Assembly (NCBI RefSeq): GCF_022581195.2
Contig: NC_061452.1
Span: 7,757,501-7,821,500, forward strand
Source of the DNA: Helicoverpa zea
Taxonomy: Eukaryota > Arthropoda > Insecta > Lepidoptera > Noctuidae
DNA length: 64,000 nucleotides
Reading direction: 5' to 3'
Notes under the pieces: model-generated
Database searches by the model: none
What the model was told of the DNA's origin: nothing
The model's input: only the letters and a program-made list of their open reading frames with translations
Shown here: in pieces, positions 10,069-20,790 of the stretch
Layout of the letters: every line of letters starts with the position of its first letter
How positions within the stretch are numbered: position 1 is the first letter of the stretch
Made by a program: the position numbers and the translations under genes

Positions 10069-10274
10069 TATGCTTGTTGTATTTTATTTGCAGATTGATA
10101 GATACTTGAAATTTTATGTGGTTGAATCTACGGTTCGATCACGAGTACTTTGTTGTGTATTTAATGTATTACTTTCCTCTATTATATAAAATAATAGAAG
10201 TATGCACGAGAAATTAATACTCTCATTCATAATATTATTTGTAGGTTATGTTTTATTATTAAAGTGACAGTGAC
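10069..10274 (-). promoter_or_regulatory. Short CTU2 upstream region
   Basis: About 200 bp of AT-rich DNA separates the CTU2 start codon from the hAT insertion at 10,275. The promoter and 5' UTR should lie here unless the hAT element itself supplies them. I see no definite TATA box or initiator. Confidence 0.3.
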
Positions 10275-10421
10275 CAGTGTTGCCAACAAGGTGAATCTAA
10301 AACTTGCTAAACTGATGTTAAAATTTTGCCAAAATTATGCTAATTTGCTTTATAATATTGCCAGAAAATAAGCTAACATTTTTCAATGTCAAATACAACG
10401 TTATTTAATTTTAAATGTTTA

Positions 10422-10826
10422 TTAATCAACAAAATTTTGATTTATTCCGATGAAGACGAAGATATTAACATTACTAAATAAAATGTTAATATCTTCGTCT
10501 TCATCGGCAGGCTCGGCAGCTGATGTGCATGTAGACGTGGAAGCCTTATTCTCAAGACTATAACTCTCCTTGGTACCTATAGAGCGCAGTACGTTATCCG
10601 GAACTGTGTAAGAATAGCAGCATTTCCCTGCCCTCTTTAGGCCGAATCTGACGTATAGAATGGCATTTAAAGTTTTTATCGACAAACGGTTGCGAAGTTT
10701 AGTTTTGACTATATTCATTTGGCTGAAAACGCGTTCAATTTCTGCGTTGGAATGAGGTAGTGATAATAATGATATTGCTAACTGAGATAAATCTGCAAAG
10801 GGGTTATTACCAGCTGCCCTATCCAA
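10422..10826 (-). pseudogene. hAT transposase C-terminal dimerisation-domain fragment
   Basis: The 134-codon frame includes LPHSNAEIERVFSQMN and IVKTKLRNRLSIKTLNAIL, the conserved hAT C-terminal dimerisation region. Everything upstream (BED finger, catalytic DDE core) is missing, so it cannot catalyse transposition. A splice acceptor just upstream of residue 1 is plausible, meaning the piece was once a last exon. The last 35 codons run into the perfect inverted repeat at 10447-10507. Confidence 0.85.
10447..10507. repeat. Perfect 26-bp inverted repeat at the transposase 3' end
   Basis: Positions 10447-10472 and 10482-10507 are exact reverse complements, separated by 9 nt (ACTAAATAA). The arm nearer the domain encodes an acidic stretch (EPADEDEDINI); the other is its mirror and adds IFVFI to the reading frame. 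It looks like a snap-back duplication at the end of the old coding sequence. Confidence 0.85.
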
Positions 10827-11059
10827 CTATAAAGAAGTACATCAACAATAAAAAACAAATGACAATTACAGTATATTTTATATAGGTATATATTTTTGAA
10901 GTAATTGGACTTAAAAAAGGAAAGTAAACTTGTTATTCATAATTATTTTATATGCCAAAAAATATGCTATTTGCTAAATAACTTATAAAAATGCTAAACA
11001 ACATAAAAATATGCCAAATCTAGCATAAAATTTGCTAAATTGGCAACACTAACAGTGAC

Positions 11060-11670
11060 ATACATTGACATTATATATATTATATATTATATATTATAGC
11101 TTTGTTTATATTAAAAATAAAATAGAGGGCCGCAACATAGTAATTTTTAACGTACATATATCGATATTTTTAACCGACTTCCCAGAATAAGCTTCTCTAT
11201 CAGACAAAAGATAAATCATAATGATTTTAGGCAAACAGTTGTTTTAGTGGTAAAAAATCGCAGAACTCTCTGAATTGCTACATTGGTTTTGATATTGAGG
11301 GTATCCAATCTGTAACTGGCGTCTGTTGCACACTTAACTAGTCACTCAAATGGAATATAGATATTTTTTTCTATCGGTATTCTAGTTCGAAATTATTGAT
11401 TGCTCAAAAGCCATAGCATAACAAAGTATGAATAAAAAATCAAATATTTATTTAAAAGTACCCTCAAAACGAAAGGCAAACAGATAATAACCCGTACTAT
11501 GTTGACGCATTAGCCGCGGGGCGTCTGTCGAGCCATTGGCTTTCGGGACTCTCAAGCAAGATATTTTTATTATTTTACTCTTTGTATTTCATAATGCCGA
11601 TGCATGTACATAAAGTGATGTTATTTTAATACAACCATGATATGGACCACGCCTCGGCAAACGTAGTGTA
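11060..11670. other. Non-genic DNA with a degraded repeat end
   Basis: TTTTTAACCGACTTCC at about 11168 is a motif that also appears inverted (GGAAGTCGGTTAAC) at about 23,283 and marks a common lepidopteran repeat. The rest is AT-rich and shows no gene. Confidence 0.35.
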
Positions 11671-11805
11671 GGACGTCCTCAGGCACGGTGGAGTGATGAC
11701 TTGCGCAAGACGGTTGGCAGGAGCTGGATGCGAGAAGCCGAAAATCGATCTCAGTGGCGTGCACTTGGAGAGGCCTATGTCCAGCAGTGGACTGCGATAG
11801 GCTGA
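11671..11805 (+). pseudogene. Non-LTR retrotransposon RT C-terminus fragment with TGA microsatellite tail
   Basis: The frame GRPQARWSDDLRK ... WMREAENRSQWRALGEAYV ... ends QQWTAIG-stop at 11805. This is the conserved extreme C-terminus found on many arthropod RTE-like/endonuclease-RT elements, normally followed by a short (TGATGA)n tail, which is present here to about 11817. It is a 5'-truncated LINE insertion: only 44 residues remain. Confidence 0.8.
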
Positions 11806-12016
11806 TGATGATGATATGGACTCCCACGTAACATAATCGAAACTAAAATGGCACGTTTTATTACATTAATAACAAGTAGAGATCTATAATTCTATGTAAC
11901 ATTTTTCATTCCTTCAGCATTAGTTACGCTGATTTGAAAGATGCATTTTCGATGATTTACGTGGGGACCGTCGATATATATCAACAATAAAACAAGAAAA
12001 TTGGAAAAAAGGCACA

Positions 12017-12035
12017 TTTATTACTTCAGTTTATT
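12017..12035 (-). terminator. Polyadenylation signals of the eEF1B-delta gene
   Basis: Two AATAAA hexamers lie on the minus strand (12035-12030 and 12022-12017), 28 and 41 nt past the stop codon. This gives a very short 3' UTR, which suits a highly expressed translation-factor gene. Confidence 0.75.
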
Positions 12036-12062
12036 TAGAAGTTACTGAATCTTTTAGTCTTG

Positions 12063-13883
12063 TTACACTTTGTTGAAGGCGGCTATGTCAACACTTTGTA
12101 CCTGTAACAAGTAAAAAAAAAACTGTTAAACCTAAATCTTGATAATTTATTAACTCAGGCAGTTAAATATACAATTTTATCATTTACCAGATGTATTTCG
12201 CACCAAACAAAATGGAGGCTCGAAACTAACTCCATAGTACAAGTAGAGCTTGTCAAGCTGAAGTGGGGTGCATCCCCACCCCCACTACTGCATTTAAAGT
12301 ATATGTGCACAGTCAATAGGGTAGTGGGGTGTGTAATTTCAGCTTATTACTCAAGTCACCATAATGTGTGGCCAGATCTATAAAAACCCTAATTAATGAA
12401 AATGTCAATTCAAATGAAAACTTACAAAGTCTTCAAATTTTTCTATCTCTTCGGTTAGCCAATCGACAGACACTTTGTCATCTTCAACAACACATGAAAT
12501 TTGTAGTTTCTTAATTCCATATGCAAGAGGTACAAGTTTAGCAGCTCCCCACAAAAGGCCATCAGTTGTTATTTCTCTGACTGCTTTTTCCATAGCTGCC
12601 ATATCAGTTTCATCATCCCAAGGCTTTACATCCAAAATGATGTTAGATTTGGCAATGAGTACAGGCTCTGCAATACAACAATTGAAAAAGTTATTATCAT
12701 ATTTGAGAAGTCACAAAATATAAAAAAAAGATACTTAATGATAGAACATACTTTTGGCTTTCTTGGCATTATATGCTGCTAGACGTTCCTCTCTAATTCT
12801 TGCAGCCTCTGCAGTCTCTTCTTCATCATCAGATCCAAATAAGTCCACACCATCATCATCATCTTCTTCTTGAGCTTTAGCTGCTGGTGCACTGGGTGCA
12901 GGGGCCTGATAGAAACAAATTTATCACTGTTTGTATGCTGCTACTTAGATTTATGAGTGAAGTCAGAAATTATATTATTCTAGTAATAGCACAGCTTATA
13001 GAAGGTGTTGAAATCTTACTTTGGAAGATTCAGTTTTGGCACCACCACCTGTTGATTCCAATGTCTCTACTCTGGCTTGAAGACTAATAACCAAATTGCG
13101 CAAATCATTGATGGCTTTCTTCAGGTCACTGTTTTCTTTCTCCAGAGTATTGACTTTGTTAGTCAATTCTGTGTTCGGAACTCCAGCCAAGGTAGCAACA
13201 CTGTCCATCTGTGAATGTGCATAAAATTAAGACTTTTAGACAAAACATTATGGTTGAAATATGAAAAGATGGTGGAGTTAGACCTAAGTAGTAATTTGGT
13301 CATATCAATCAAAGTTGCAATTTTCATTAAACACCTATGTTTTGCCATCTATGTATATATATTAATAAAATGAAATATACTATAATTTTCTAATATTATA
13401 ATTTGTAAATAAAAATACATTTGTATACATTATTTAGCTATTACTGATTACTGCACTCAAATTTTACATACTACATATAAGCAAATTCTGAACTATTAAG
13501 GCATTATTATAAAATATAAAGCAAACAAAAACTACAAAAAGAATATGTGTGAATATTAATAAAATGTTGTTTACTCACACATTCTAAAGAATCTTTAATA
13601 TGTTGTCTAGCTTTAGCAACTTCACTGGCCAAAGAAGAGCGAGCTACTGAAAGTGGTGTAGCTTGGACCTACAAAGTTTCAACAAAATATTTAACATACT
13701 TCAAATAGACAAGAATATATAAGACACTATATCTATTTACAATGAGTAAACGTATCTGAAAGGTTTCATATTATTAGCTGAGAGCTAAATACAAACCTTT
13801 GATAATGATTCATAATAATTTCGTTCAGCATCACCATAGATGTTTTTGTCCAACCAAATCTTCTCATGTACCAAGGCAGACAT
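12063..13883 (-). CDS. eEF1delta: Elongation factor 1-delta (eEF1B-delta), complete, 6 coding exons
   Basis: Guanine-nucleotide exchange subunit of the cytosolic eEF1 complex; it recharges eEF1A with GTP during elongation. Coding exons are 13883-13797, 13668-13579, 13208-13020, 12905-12752, 12667-12426 and 12101-12063. All introns are GT-AG and the joined frame is 266 codons plus stop. The N-terminus is MSALVHEKIWLDK. Residues 74, 81, 88, 95, 102 and 109 are leucines spaced exactly seven apart, a six-heptad zipper typical of delta (absent from beta). An acidic linker with the casein-kinase-2-like DLFGSDDEEE (Ser about 147) leads to the GEF domain: ILDVKPWDDETDM, DGLLWGAAKLVPLAYGIKKL, and the C-terminus DIAAFNKV. 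A CAG acceptor one base before the ATG shows there is a separate upstream 5' UTR exon. Nothing is broken. Confidence 0.95.
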
Positions 13884-14358
13884 TCTGAAAATAATTTATA
13901 AAAGTTTTTAGTGCTTATATTAGCAACAAAGTAAGTGATCATTACTAGTTAACAAATTCGTGCGACAGTTTAATATACATAAAACTGTAGGAACCTAAGT
14001 TAATTTTATTATTGTAATTTATTTTTTATCATTTTTGTCTAAATTAAATCGGAAGTCCTTTAATTTTAGGTTATGATTATTTCGTGGCTTTTGTTAGGTC
14101 AGAGGGTAACTTCACTTAGTATTAAATAATACAGGTTCTTCAGCTGCGAGAAACCAGGAACAAACTCATGAATAACATATTTATTGTAGTCATAGTGGGA
14201 TAAGTTTAAATTATCATTTGGGTGAAATAAAACCCCAGTTGGCAGATTGAGGCGCCAGATAAAACTTTCAAATTTCGACAACATTTAGAGGTTATACGTT
14301 CTAATTATTGTAAAATAAAAATAGAGAAATGGTAATATAAAACATGCTAAAAACTTAC

Positions 14359-14500
14359 GTAATATATATCGAAAGATATTATTAAGATAGCAAATTAAAC
14401 GAATCACAAAATAACATTCAAATCTGAACTTTTCAACAGGATAAAAACCGCACTCGTCGGTTTTTTGATGGGCACGTCGGAAAGAGAGAAATGCAAGAAA
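14359..14500 (-). promoter_or_regulatory. Probable 5' UTR exon and TOP-like start of eEF1B-delta
   Basis: The acceptor at 13885-13886 requires an upstream exon. On the minus strand a strong donor (TTAC/GTAAGT) lies at 14358. About 110-130 bp upstream is the pyrimidine-rich TTTCTCTCTTTCC (about 14,493-14,481), resembling the terminal oligopyrimidine start typical of translation-factor mRNAs. Exact start is inferred, not shown. The intervening 13,890-14,350 is intron. Confidence 0.45.
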
Positions 14501-14559
14501 GAGAACGAGCACTTTGACAGTTCGTGCACCACAACCAATCACATTGCAGTTTTAGTTCG

Positions 14560-15565
14560 TTCCACGACGACAATCACGTCGACGATGTTTTCCATTTCAC
14601 ACGTGGACTGACGTTTTATTTATTTATTTTTGTTGCTGGTAACTCGAACTTGAATGTGAATTTACTTTATTTTCTCGTGGTAGAGTGTAAAAAACTTTAA
14701 TTTAAATATAAAAGATAGTAATTCTTTAATTTTTGAATAGACTATATTTTAACTGGAGTTAAGTTTCTTGTCCATCAAATACTAACATCATCTTATGATC
14801 CGTATACAACAGACATGATATTTTACCTATTCCTTTTTTTAGTAAGTATAGGTACTGATTATTACCTACTAAAGATAAAGATAGATAGTTCGATCGAAGT
14901 TATCAAATGATACTTTCCGAACTCAGATAAACTTTACATTGCAAATTCATAACCATTGGGTTTGCGCCTACCAAGACTGATTTTTTCAGATACTAAGAAG
15001 TTTTATATTGTATTACGATAGTCAATTTTTATCATCTTTTTAAATATAATGTATCAAAAAATCTCCTCAACTTTATTTATTATTCGACCGACGTTTTTGG
15101 GTTGCCTCTTGCCTGCTCTCAATAGCAACTATGGTTGTCCGCAGCTTTTTTCAACCGCCAGTATTATGAACAAAAAAAAATGGATGTGCCTTTGTCATAG
15201 TACTTATGATACCTATTAGAAAGACACATTTACATTTTATCTTGAGGAAATAGCGACCATGAAATAGTGAAGAGTACGCGTTAAACCTTGGAACGAGCGA
15301 TTTCTATGAATTTGCACCTGGCTGCGTTGCAATGTCAGGCGCTAGTCCTGGATTTATCAAAGTGCTGTGGACTGGAAGCAAGAGGATGCTCACATGATTT
15401 AACTGTGTAAAAGTCAAATAAATTCATTGACTTTTTCATGGTTAGTTATTAATAAGTTAAATCCCTAGAGTAAAATATTATCAATCCTAGGTACGTTACC
15501 TATTTTTACGTCAACCTAGTTTATTCACAGTCAAAGTCAAATACGTTTATTAAAGTAGGCTAATT
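14560..15565. other. Intergenic DNA, nothing recognised
   Basis: AT-rich, no gene or RNA seen. ATCACGTCGACGAT near 14,570 is a small palindrome close to the eEF1B-delta promoter side. Confidence 0.5.
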
Positions 15566-15874
15566 AAAAAAACCGGCCAAGTACGAGTCGGACTCGCGCT
15601 CGTAGGGTTCCGTAGGTACCATCCAAACTAATATTCTATATATTTTTATGGATATCGAGCAGAAATGAGCAAAAAAATCACGTTTGTTGTATGGGAGCTC
15701 CCCGAAATACTTATTATATTCTAGTTTTTAGTATTTGTTGTTATAGCGGCAACAGTGAAAATTTCAACTCTCTGACTATCACGGTTCATGAGATACAGCC
15801 TGGTGACAGACGGACAGAGGAGCGAAAACAGGGTCCCGTTTTACCCTTTGGGTACGGAACCCTAAAAAAAAAAC
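15566..15874 (+). repeat. Dispersed lepidopteran repeat (GGCCAAGTACGAGTCGGACT family)
   Basis: Bounded by A-runs, it starts ACCGGCCAAGTACGAGTCGG and ends GGGTACGGAACCCT. AGGGTTCCGTA (15604-15614) and TACGGAACCCT (15853-15863) are perfect inverted repeats. I recognise this sequence as a very common non-coding repeat of lepidopteran genomes. Its class is not settled here. The A-rich 3' side suggests retroposition, the inverted ends a DNA element. Confidence 0.75.
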
Positions 15875-16327
15875 GCTCTTGTTTTGGTCGTAACTTCTTA
15901 TCACTTCGGATTTGAAAGAAAATGGTCTCGCTAAGCTCGTGGCATTTTCTTTTGCACTTTTTCTTCTTTGTTCAGTTTTTAATTTATCCATCCGACAAAT
16001 AAATAATTAAAGCGTGTTAAAAAACCGCTTTTGTTTTACTTTTACAATTTTACCTTTTTAATCCTCAATGAAAACCAAAAAAGAAATCGCGCTCGCGGCC
16101 TTTTCTTCATTTGCACTTTGTGCCTACCTACTCAAAATAAGAAAGAAAATTCGCGTTCTCATTCTTCATTTTTTGTGTGAACAAAAAAAAAGCAATGCGG
16201 TAGCAATAACTTCTTTTTTTTCTCTTATGTTTACTTCTCAAATTAACGAAAAATCGCACTTGGTACCTGAATTACCTACATAATACCTAAGAAATAATTA
16301 TTACAAATAAATGTATAAGTATATTGA
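15875..16327. other. AT-rich DNA without gene
   Basis: Two A/T-rich blocks at 15,900-15,965 and 16,060-16,170 repeat the theme 'agaaaat ... gcg ... cattttctt'. No coding signal is convincing. Confidence 0.4.
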
Positions 16328-16480
16328 AAACTACCTGATCCCGCGAACTTCGTATCGTTTAAACCACTGACCATTCCATGGACCTATACAAAAATTTTAA
16401 AACCAAAATAAGCGAAATTGGTCGAGCCATTCTGAAGTTTAAGTCAGACTAATAAACAGCAATTTATTTTTATATATGTA
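16328..16480 (+). repeat. Degenerate dispersed repeat (CCCGCGAACTTCGTATCG family)
   Basis: The piece contains CTGATCCCGCGAACTTCGTA, GCGAAATTGGTCGAGCCATT and CAGCAATTTATTTTTATATA. These are the ordered blocks of a widespread lepidopteran interspersed repeat. It is non-coding and truncated. Confidence 0.55.
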
Positions 16481-16673
16481 TAAGAAGATAACGAAAATTA
16501 TTTTACCGAAAGTCGTAAATATCTGTCATACGATGTGTCAGTTTTCCTATTTTCATACGTTTGAAGAGTTTTCGGTCCGAAGTACGACATTCCGATGTTC
16601 AATACATACTTACATAGGTACTTCGAAGTAAAGTATAAGTTAACATGTTGGGAGTTGGGATGCAATTTGTGAC

Positions 16674-16745
16674 AGAAGCGAATCGCTGTACAACCAACTT
16701 TGGTGTGAGTGCAGCAAGCGAATCGCTGTACAACCGACTTGTACC
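16674..16745 (+). repeat. Tandem pair of a 40-bp motif
   Basis: AAGCGAATCGCTGTACAACC occurs twice, about 40 bp apart, each followed by a purine and ACTT. AGCGAATCGCT is itself a palindrome. A relative is at about 4127-4148. Confidence 0.7.
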
Positions 16746-17232
16746 TTTGTGATAAGGGATTTTACTTAAATGAAAAATCGTACGTGAAAGCTTAAAATGG
16801 TAAAAAGTAAAATAAAATCACGGTAGGATGCAAGTGCAGCACAATCGAAAGGGAAGAAAATTCGGTAAAATTATGGGTAAAATAAATACAAAAGGGTTTT
16901 TGCCCTAATGTAATTTTGTTTCAAAAGGCATCTACCCTGATCCAAAATATATTAACTGTTATATTATAAAGTTCCTATTAAAAACTATAAAGAATTGTTC
17001 TGTTTATGAATTATACTGAAATATCGCAATGTCATAATATTGAAGTTTCGTGAAATGTGACTGCATCTACCCTGTTCGTCGTCAGTAATGTGTTACACAC
17101 CTGTTTTGTGTAGCTTTCACCGCTCATTTAAACAATTCTTGGAAGTTAAATAAGCATCCGAGGTCTTGTGCTGGCCGCTAGTGTTCGAGATTCGTATTAA
17201 GATTATTTAATACTTTTTTTGGATTAATTACA

Positions 17233-17252
17233 ATAAAAAAAAAAAAAAAAAA
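17233..17252 (+). repeat. Poly(A) run, possible retroposon tail
   Basis: A run of about 18 A follows TTAATTACAAT, so AATAAA overlaps the start of the run. Upstream sequence (17,100-17,230) is not recognised, so whether this is a retroposed tail or a slippage run is undecided. Confidence 0.4.
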
Positions 17253-17444
17253 CAAGATCGGTACGTTTTTTGTATAACAGCAAAGACCGATTGTACTTAT
17301 ACTAAGTTTATTATATTTTCAATTTTTTGTGATAGGTCAGGTCTATTAGGTAAATACTTAGGCTTTATCCAAGTTTAGGAGGGTTTGTTGATAAATGCTA
17401 TTAAACTTAAGATTATAAAAATTCTATCACTGTTCTAAAAGGTG

Positions 17445-17518
17445 TACTATTCCTGGCAACTGACACAGGCTATGTTTTGTCCGGGTACGGGAAGAAGTTC
17501 CCCCGAGATACCTAGTAG
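17445..17518 (+). mobile_element. Remnant of a Helitron-like (Lep1-type) 3' end
   Basis: ACACAGGCTATGTTTTGTCC, GGGTACGGGAAGAAGTTCCC and a terminal CTAGT match the 3' half of the copies at 2058 and 5090. The 5' half is gone. Confidence 0.55.
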
Positions 17519-17883
17519 GTATTTAAATATAAATCATAATGTTTTCTCCGTTAATTACACGGCACTGTTGCAGAAAAACCTTTCGATAAGAACTAGGTCG
17601 GTAGCGACCACCCGATTGAGTGATGAATGCTGGAATTCATATACACGACTTCAATTTCACAATGTGGTTTTTAAGTTATATTTCTGAAGAATTTTCGTGT
17701 CTTTTTTTGTTAATCTTTACTCAAACAGAATCACAGATAGATATATTATAGGCTTTGAAACTCCGTACTGTGCACTATCGTGCGTGCTGCGTAATACGAG
17801 AAGACAGAAAAATAAAGAAATTAATATTGACGTTATCAGTTGCAACAGTTAAATTGATCGCAAAGATCCGATAAATATATGCA

Positions 17884-18421
17884 TGTCGGAGACTGTCAAT
17901 AGTACGGACACTAAACGTCACGCAAGCGCGCCCTCTGGTGGCGTTTCCGGTGAAACAACATTTTGGCGCGCTTAGCAGAGTGGTGGCGGTCAGCGTGGCG
18001 TCCGCGGAGCTCAGTCTTGGTTCAGTCTTGATCGAGTCTTGGTCGAGGCTTCGTCGAGTCTTCGTGGAGTTGTCGCGTTACTGCCTTTCGTTACGTGTAG
18101 TGTACCTAGTGTTATTGCCTAGCGTTGTAGTACCTAAACTAATTGTAGTGTCTTATAATTTTTGTATTGTAATGGTTCTTCTAACCTAACAGACAGACAT
18201 GTGTTGCTGGGGAGTTTGTTCCGCCACTTCTTCTCCCCAAGCCAAAACACATAGGAAGTGGCGAAGGGCGGGCGTTTGGGGGCTGTCTTTTGTTCTGACT
18301 AATTTGAATAAACGTTTGAGTTTTTAGTTTGTTTGAGTTTTGAGTTTCTTTGAGTTATCTCTTTGCTTGATTACCCTAACTGATGTCGGATGATAGTGCC
18401 ATCCTGATGACGCCTCCGACA
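17884..18421 (+). repeat. 5' long terminal repeat
   Basis: TG...CA ends with 7-bp inverted termini (TGTCGGA/TCCGACA). AATAAA sits at 18307-18312. A 9-bp stem CGCCACTTC/GAAGTGGCG (18222-18230 with 18255-18263) lies just upstream and could structure the RNA end. Short repeats of GTCTTGG/GAGTCTT fill 18010-18065. An 83-codon frame at 17938-18189 is present identically in both LTRs but resembles no protein. Confidence 0.92.
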
Positions 18422-18434
18422 TCAGAAGTGGGAT
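18422..18434 (+). promoter_or_regulatory. Primer binding site, tRNA-Leu type
   Basis: Directly after the LTR comes TCAGAAGTGGGAT. This is complementary to the 3' acceptor and T-arm of insect tRNA-Leu as I remember it (3' end ATCCCACTTCTGACACCA), starting five bases in from the CCA end. Confidence 0.65.
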
Positions 18435-19459
18435 GCAATCTGAATGCCCACATGCGTTTCGAATTCGCCATGCGAAGATAAATTTCTACCCACTAACAAA
18501 AAAAAATGTAACGTCGATAATTTGAAATGGAGTTTGTAGTAGAAGAATTATTAAGAATTTCAGCAAAGGTACAAGTATAGTAACCACGGTTATGGTAATG
18601 GTATCGTTTTCCATTGTTACATGTCAAGCTAGTTATTGAGGGTATGCTAGAAAATTAACCGAATCTGTCTTTTTTTTCATGTTTCAACAATGACGGTGGT
18701 TATTGTGCAATCTGGCGACAAAATTACTGCGGAGCATTCCAGCTGCCTGCCAGGAGCCCAACGTGTCATCGTGAGTTCGGAGTGTTGGTGCTCGTGCATC
18801 TCCGTGGCTTCACGTCCGCGAAAGCCTTGCTGTACTGCGCGCCATAGCGATGTGCGATCGTCATGCGCGTTGAGGCGTTGAGTGGAAACCCGGTGAGACC
18901 GATCCATTTTTGCTTTATGTTGACGTTATTTGTTTTACGACATTTTTAAATTTGAAAGGCAGTCTGTCTCGCTGATTATTGTTGGTTATGAACCGCCTGG
19001 GTTCAGGAAGCATTCATTGCCACAAGCTTCGTTATAAAGCTACTGTTAGGTTTGTTTTAATCCGAATGTGATAATGTTCTGACATACTGTTCACGTGACC
19101 TTCATAAATTGCATTGCTGGGAAAATCGTCAATCAGTGAAATTAGATTTATGCCATGATAGCAATATTATCATAGTTGTTATGAAAATGTTGTGATAAAA
19201 TTAACCGATTTCCAAACTCTTTTGCATGTGATAATCCCGTGAGCCTCCCCTGCTTCGAGTGAAAGGAGTCTAGTCTGCTAGTTCGTCGCTGTGGTGTTCG
19301 CGAGCGCGACCTGCGCGCCTGGATTCTACTGCGCGCCGGATTTCAGCATAACCATACACGAGGCACTATGCACAGAGATGTTAAGAGACGCCTGAATGAT
19401 AAACATGGTGAGATCAATCCAATTTTATTGTGGCTTGTCATTGTACATTGTACTGTTTG
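18435..19459 (+). other. Non-coding leader of the LTR element
   Basis: No long frame on the plus strand. Overlapping 63- and 76-codon frames on opposite strands at 18,677-18,907 do not resemble Gag and are probably chance. Confidence 0.5.
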
Positions 19460-19665
19460 ACTGACTCGTTGGCCTAGTGGTCGCAAGCGTGACTGCTATA
19501 TACGAGGTCTTGGGTTCGATTCCCGGGTCGGGACGAAATCGCTTTGTGGGTTTTAGAAACTTTCACAAAGCAGCCTTTAGTCTGGGGATTGAGGATTAGT
19601 TCACTCGTGCATCGGAGAGCACGTAAATGTCGCTTCTGACGTTAACGTAATGTCAGTGGCGGCAA
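19460..19665 (+). mobile_element. tRNA-derived SINE nested in the LTR element
   Basis: The head carries an RNA polymerase III A box (TTGGCCTAGTGG, 19469-19480) and B box (GGTTCGATTCC, 19513-19523) at normal spacing, set in a tRNA-like sequence that no longer folds as a functional tRNA. The body contains GGGACGAAATCGCTTTGTGG and TGATTCACTCGTGC-like sequence. The 3' boundary is approximate. Its presence inside a young LTR element means it travels with the family or jumped in recently. Confidence 0.75.
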
Positions 19666-20404
19666 GAAGATCTTTTAATTTGCAGGTGTTGGGGCACATT
19701 AGGCAGCATTGTTTGTGGTTGTGGTGCGGCAATCTGCTGTCGTCAGCATAGCCTTACCGAGATAGATTATCCTTGCATCTGCCGACTGGTGTACGTAGTC
19801 TGTTAGGGACTTCCATACAGAACACGCTAATTCATGACTGATGGGAGTCGTTCTACGGGTGGTATGAAATCAGGTCGAGCAACTTTCCACTGTGTAACGC
19901 GACTACTCGTTGTTACTCGAATTCACCTTTTTTTTGACATATTCGCAGTTGGTGTTACACGTCAGTGCCCTATCCAGGTTTACGCCCAGGGACCTTGGGC
20001 AGTTCATGTGCGCGATACGTACGGCTCTCCAAACGACATCTATCTCGTGGTTAGCCGTGCGGTTGCGTAGATGGTAGGCACAAGACGTGAGTTTTGGCAG
20101 GATTGGGTGTTAGGGTGTTTTCCTTGTAGCAGCAGTCTCGTTCCTTCAGAGCCGCAGAGAGCCCGGTCTCAACCTCTTCAAACGGCCAGCATAGATATAG
20201 CTGGTGGTATTAGGTGGTTTCGGCTGATCGTTTGGTTCTATTTGGTCTCAAACCAGATAGCGCTTGATGGAGGCGTTATGTATGTTGATTTGCGTGCTTG
20301 ATGGAGGCACTGTGTAGAATCACGATATGTGTTGAGATGTTGATGTGTGATTAATGATGGTAGTTTTTTTTTTTTAATTAATGAAATCGTAGATGATGAA
20401 AGCT
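19666..20404 (+). other. LTR-element interior, no recognised coding sequence
   Basis: Two adjoining frames of 78 and 76 codons (19834-20070 and 20071-20301) share one reading frame divided by a single stop. They match no Gag or Pol motif. A T-run is at about 20,367. Confidence 0.4.
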
Positions 20405-20790
20405 AGGTTCACAGGGTTGACATGTGTGTATGCTTGTGTGTTGCGCTTCAATCACAGGGTTGATTGACTGTTACGTTGGAAGTCACAGAGATGACTGCCG
20501 TTGAACACTTGTCACAAGGATGGCTGAAGTGTGTACCTTATGTTTGGTCACAGGGATGACTTGGTTTCTGTTTATCAATTAAAACCTCAAATTAGAATAT
20601 TTCAGTTTTGCGTCATTTGATTGAATTGTGCATCAGACTATAGATTTTTGGTAAGGCGTTACATTCACCTACTCAGTAATTTCGTTGCGCTAAGCTGTAC
20701 CTATGATGGGTATCGGGGTGACTTGGAAGAGACCCGTTGGCCTGTGTGACGGCATCGGGGTGACCAGGAAGAGACCTGTGTGAATCTGTG
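20405..20790 (+). repeat. Irregular series of TCACAGGGatGAC-type motifs
   Basis: Variants of 'tcacagggttga/tcacagggatgac' occur five times between 20,408 and 20,565. A second motif, ATCGGGGTGAC followed by 'gaagagacc', occurs twice at 20,712 and 20,754. The spacing is irregular (about 35-50 bp), so it is not a simple tandem array. Confidence 0.55.

Larger units (their letters stand above)
10275..11051. mobile_element. hAT transposon, internally deleted, with perfect 8-bp target duplication
   Basis: The left end CAGTGTTGCCAAC and right end TTGGCAACACTA are inverted repeats. ACAGTGAC directly flanks both sides (10267-10274 and 11052-11059), the 8-bp duplication expected for hAT. The subterminal regions are packed with short TTGCTAA/TTAGCA and TGCCAAA motifs, as expected for transposase binding sites. 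The only coding remnant is a minus-strand C-terminal transposase piece. At 777 bp it is far too short to be autonomous. Confidence 0.9.

Noticed and set aside
12405..12635. Independent small gene starting MDVKPWDDETDM
   Set aside because: It is the fifth coding exon of eEF1B-delta; the acceptor at 12668 and upstream exons give a continuous frame.
17938..18189. 83-codon frame in the LTR, repeated at 24390-24641
   Set aside because: Identical only because the LTRs are identical; no similarity to any LTR-encoded protein and no Kozak context.
19460..19540. Functional tRNA gene
   Set aside because: A and B boxes are present, but the body continues into a SINE and the cloverleaf (acceptor stem) does not close.
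19834..20301. Two adjoining frames in the LTR interior, one stop apart
   Set aside because: Looks like a broken gag at first sight, but no zinc knuckle, capsid-like or protease motif is present.
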